The notes under the pieces are model-generated. The model ran no database searches. It was not told the DNA's origin and worked only from the letters and a program-made list of their open reading frames with translations. A stretch of DNA of 64,000 bases from Cupriavidus gilardii (lineage in GTDB: Bacteria; Pseudomonadota; Gammaproteobacteria; Burkholderiales; Burkholderiaceae): NCBI RefSeq assembly GCF_008801915.1, contig NZ_VZOV01000001.1, positions 310,001 through 374,000 of the forward strand, given 5' to 3'. The translations under genes were made by a program, and so were the position numbers. Below, in pieces: positions 61,824 to 64,000 of the stretch; position 1 is the stretch's first letter, and each line of letters starts with the position of its first letter.

Positions 61824-62375
61824 CTATCCCTGCGCCTTTCCCCGCGCCTTCCGCCGCGGCTCGGGTTGGACGGCATCCTTGTTCGCCGCCACCTTCTTCG
61901 CCGTTCCCCTCTTCGCCGGCATCTTCGTCGGTGCCACGGCGCTCGGTGCCGCCTGCTCAGGCACCGCCTCCTTCGGTGCCGCCTTCCTCGCTGCCGGCTT
62001 GCGCCTGGCCGGTGCCGCGTTCGCCAGCCGCAGCGTGGCCTCCACCGCCGCGCGCGCCCACGGTTCCATCTCGCCCGCCGACTCCAGGCACTGCGCCGGC
62101 AGGCTCAGGTAGTGGCGTATCACCACCTCCTTGTCGCGGCTGCGATAGCTGAAGGGCTCGCACCCTTGCGCCTCGAATCGCGGCAGCGTCAGCGCATCGG
62201 CCTTCAGGTAGCAGCGGCCGTCGCTGACCAGGCCGAACATCAACCCGTCGTAATACAAGCCATGCCCGCCGAACATGCGCTTGGCCGCGATCGGCCCGAT
62301 GCGGGCGGCCAGCGGCGCCATCAGTTCGAGCAGATGGTCGACGAAGGGATCCGGACGGCCGGCCATCGAAAGCAT
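61824..62375 (-). CDS. TfoX N-terminal domain protein with Lys/Ala tail
   Basis: A 183-residue protein. Residues about 8-105 form a TfoX/Sxy N-terminal domain (KRMFGGHGLYYDGLMFGLVSDGRCYLKAD, then PFSYRSRDKEVVIRHYLSLP). The C-terminal 70 residues are a Lys/Ala/Pro-rich low-complexity tail resembling histone H1-like sequences (KPAARKAAPKEAV, KRGTAKKVAANK), which may bind nucleic acid. Full TfoX proteins that act in competence also have a C-terminal helical domain, which is missing. Start may be ATG 62375, 62366 or 62408. It is the last gene before the AT-rich segment. Confidence 0.85.
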   Translation of the reverse strand: MLSMAGRPDPFVDHLLELMAPLAARIGPIAAKRMFGGHGLYYDGLMFGLVSDGRCYLKADALTLPRFEAQGCEPFSYRSRDKEVVIRHYLSLPAQCLESAGEMEPWARAAVEATLRLANAAPARRKPAARKAAPKEAVPEQAAPSAVAPTKMPAKRGTAKKVAANKDAVQPEPRRKARGKAQG

Positions 62376-62648
62376 AGAGTTTTGTGGGCAGGTTTGTTTC
62401 ACTAACAAATGTCCGCCTTAAAAGTGCGAGGTGCAGGTAGCTTAGTTCTGCAACACCGCGATGACAGCGCATGGTCGTAAAGCACCAATCATAAATTGCG
62501 CTATGACGCAAGAGTTCATTTGAGTCTCCGGTTTTGCAGTGCGGCAAATTGGACTTGTGTTAGAGCACCCGCGTAGAATCATCATCGTAAGGTCACTCTT
62601 AGAGCGTGCCTTCGGGGTCGGGTTGGATACTAAAATAGGCGAAATAAA

Positions 62649-63488
62649 ATGTTCGATTTGCCGCTCAATAATGAATTTACCCAAGGAACGGTATTTTCAT
62701 GTGCCTATGCCGAGAATTACTGCGCACCGGGCATACTTGGTCTGGTAATCACTGCGAGATGCGATGCGGCGCAGAATAAAGTCCCGGTATTTAGCTATGT
62801 CCCGGTAATTCCCCTCCATCGCTGGATGCTCTATGACGGTGCGCTGCTTGTATTGGAGCGCATTGAGGCGGATCTTATAAATACAATCGGAAATTATTTG
62901 AGGGATTTTTCCATATCCGAATCCATTCTTCGGGTCCATGATCTGGCTAATATCTATAGCGCCCATATCGAAAAGTTCGAGGCAGATCGTTCGCGAAAGA
63001 ATAGATGTGAAAAGCTCAAATTAATAATCGGTGACGTCCAGGAGTGTCGAAATATAAAAGCTTGCCTGCACGACAGCGTTCGCTTAAATAATTTTATCCA
63101 TCGATTTGATGATAAGGTCACCTCCCTTATAAGGGAGCTTACGGAAAACAAATTGGCCGGGTATTATCTACTTCGGGATTTGGATCCGCTACGTGAAGCC
63201 GATGGAAGCGATTTTGTTGCGCTTCTTCGTGAGGTGCATCATATACCAGCCGCTATCGCGAAGTTGATATCGAAGGGTGCGCATAAGGAGGTATTTGTTC
63301 GAGAGGATTTGTCATGTCCAGTGTTTCGAGGTGATGATGAGATTGCTATCCCTGTGTGTCGACTGAAGTCGCCTTGGATTGAGCATTTAATGCAACGCTT
63401 TACATTCCTTTTTGCCCGAATTGGGGTAAGGTCCAATGACTATAGGGATGTGAAGAAATCCCTTTCAAGAATCCGCGTCGAGGCATAA
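62649..63488 (+). CDS. Unknown protein of the AT-rich segment
   Basis: I do not recognise this 279-residue protein. It is soluble with no signal peptide. The N-terminus (about 1-70) contains GLVITARCDAAQNKVPVFSYVPVIPLHRW, a pattern similar to a Cys-containing motif I have seen in uncharacterised accessory-island proteins. A charged helical middle (FEADRSRKNRCEKLKLI…) and the C-terminal CRLKSPWIEHLMQRFTFLFARIGV follow. Codon use is AT-biased. Its stop TAA (63486-63488) abuts the next ATG, so it is translated with the following gene. A mobile-defence context is possible but not demonstrated. Confidence 0.7.
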   Translation: MFDLPLNNEFTQGTVFSCAYAENYCAPGILGLVITARCDAAQNKVPVFSYVPVIPLHRWMLYDGALLVLERIEADLINTIGNYLRDFSISESILRVHDLANIYSAHIEKFEADRSRKNRCEKLKLIIGDVQECRNIKACLHDSVRLNNFIHRFDDKVTSLIRELTENKLAGYYLLRDLDPLREADGSDFVALLREVHHIPAAIAKLISKGAHKEVFVREDLSCPVFRGDDEIAIPVCRLKSPWIEHLMQRFTFLFARIGVRSNDYRDVKKSLSRIRVEA

Positions 63489-64000
63489 ATGAAATATCTT
63501 TACGTAGATCAATTCGCCGCGACGGAGCTGATTTCCGAGCGAACACTTCAGTCTGCTGAGTTTGGGCGTGGCGCCTTGTTTGTCGATTTCTTGCGATCGA
63601 AGGTGATGAAAATCTTCTTCAATCACAAGATAATGGGTTTTAGACAAGGAGAAGGCTGCTTTATCGTCAGCCGAGAGGGTCAAAAAAGCAACTTTATTGT
63701 CTTCGATTATGAGGAGGCGCCATTGCTTCTTTCTCGAGATGATAATGGCGTTTTGCTTGTCTTGCAAAAGACTTTGCGATTTTCGATTAAGATCTGGGAA
63801 AACCTTAAACCAAGCTCGCACGAAAAGATCTTGAGTAATAATAAGGCTGTTGTGTTTCCTTACCCCATAGGAATGCAGACAGAGCTTCGCGCGGTTATAG
63901 ACCGAAATCCAGATGAAAAGCGGCGCTCCAAGCGCGAAGATGGTTCCGCGCTACTTGTATATAAGTTTGCTGATGCGGAAGGCGACGGTGTTGCAGAGGT
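63489..64000 (+). CDS. Unknown protein of the AT-rich segment, 3' end cut by window
   Basis: An open frame without stop runs from ATG 63489 to the window end, about 170 codons. It starts MKYLYVDQFAATELISERTL and includes GALFVDFLRSKVMKIFFNH, NFIVFDYEEAPLLLSRDD and a basic DRNPDEKRRSKRED stretch. No known domain is recognised, no signal or membrane segment is seen, and composition is AT-rich. The start touches the stop of the previous gene, so both form an operon. Confidence 0.7.
   Translation, partial: MKYLYVDQFAATELISERTLQSAEFGRGALFVDFLRSKVMKIFFNHKIMGFRQGEGCFIVSREGQKSNFIVFDYEEAPLLLSRDDNGVLLVLQKTLRFSIKIWENLKPSSHEKILSNNKAVVFPYPIGMQTELRAVIDRNPDEKRRSKREDGSALLVYKFADAEGDGVAE

Larger units (their letters stand above)
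62390..64000. other. AT-richer accessory segment (edge of a probable genomic island)
   Basis: From about 62390 the base composition falls well below the rest of the window: long A/T runs, TAA stop codons and AT-ending codons become common, unlike the GC-ending codons before. No tRNA, integrase or flanking direct repeat is seen at the left edge. A candidate promoter TTGGAC (62549-62554) with TAGAAT (62574-62579) has a long 19-base spacing. Content beyond 64000 is unknown. Confidence 0.7.

Noticed and set aside
62380-62648. Attachment site or tRNA at the island edge
   Set aside because: No tRNA-like fold or direct repeat could be found in the visible sequence; the other end of the segment is outside the window.
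62442-62684. 80-residue reverse open frame in the AT-rich segment
   Set aside because: No ribosome-binding site, no recognisable domain and overlaps the start region of the forward unknown gene.

Overview
The window is high-GC (roughly two thirds G+C by eye) and reads as chromosome or megaplasmid of a Burkholderiales betaproteobacterium of the Cupriavidus/Bordetella/Achromobacter kind. The main clues are several Bug-type periplasmic receptors (one cut by the left edge, two intact, one remnant), many LysR regulators each paired with a small catabolic unit, short dispersed palindromes, and frequent ATGA-coupled genes. No rRNA, tRNA, IS element or CRISPR array was seen. The last 1.6 kb is clearly AT-richer and looks acquired.

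Layout: 1-6.7 kb holds a Bug tail, a GAF protein, a DUF1254/DUF1214 protein and porin, then a TetR regulator, an alkylsulfatase-like metallo-beta-lactamase-fold protein and another Bug receptor. 6.8-9.05 kb has a small hydrophilic protein and a HipB/HipA toxin-antitoxin pair behind an elaborate inverted-repeat operator. 9.1-12.1 kb has two short-chain dehydrogenases around an AraC regulator. 12.3-16.3 kb has a Thr/Gly-rich lipoprotein and a three-gene membrane dehydrogenase (Tat-exported small subunit, FAD/GMC subunit with a Cys cluster, dihaem cytochrome c).

16.3-29.5 kb is the most interesting block. A diguanylate cyclase is divergent to a Pel-polysaccharide-like operon: a short PelB-like protein, PelD (c-di-GMP receptor), PelE, PelF and PelG. 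PelA and PelC are absent and PelB is cut to its N-terminal part. Behind it lies a response regulator, a LysM/FecR-domain protein with a single-base frameshift, and a CHASE2 histidine kinase. The block looks like a c-di-GMP- and phosphorelay-controlled surface-polymer export system, either divergent or decaying.

29.8-49.5 kb is a run of catabolic cassettes: a zinc alcohol dehydrogenase; LysR with a molybdenum hydroxylase pair and an NCS2 nucleobase permease; DkgB aldo-keto reductase; a short-chain dehydrogenase; a repeat protein; LysR; Bug receptor with gamma-glutamyltransferase (GGT); LysR; nitroreductase; CoA-transferase/racemase; a DASS anion transporter with an Ldh2-type dehydrogenase; and a small RRM protein.

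49.5-62.4 kb continues with LysR, a chimeric HAD/Bug gene remnant, a zinc/PLP D-serine dehydratase-like enzyme coupled to RidA, and a four-gene importer operon (LivK-like receptor, LivH permease, a single LivM-LivG-LivF fusion, and a second GGT). Divergent to it are an allantoinase-type deacetylase, a GntR regulator and a flavin reductase-like protein, then a TfoX-domain protein. From about 62.4 kb an AT-richer segment starts with two abutting unknown genes that run off the right edge.
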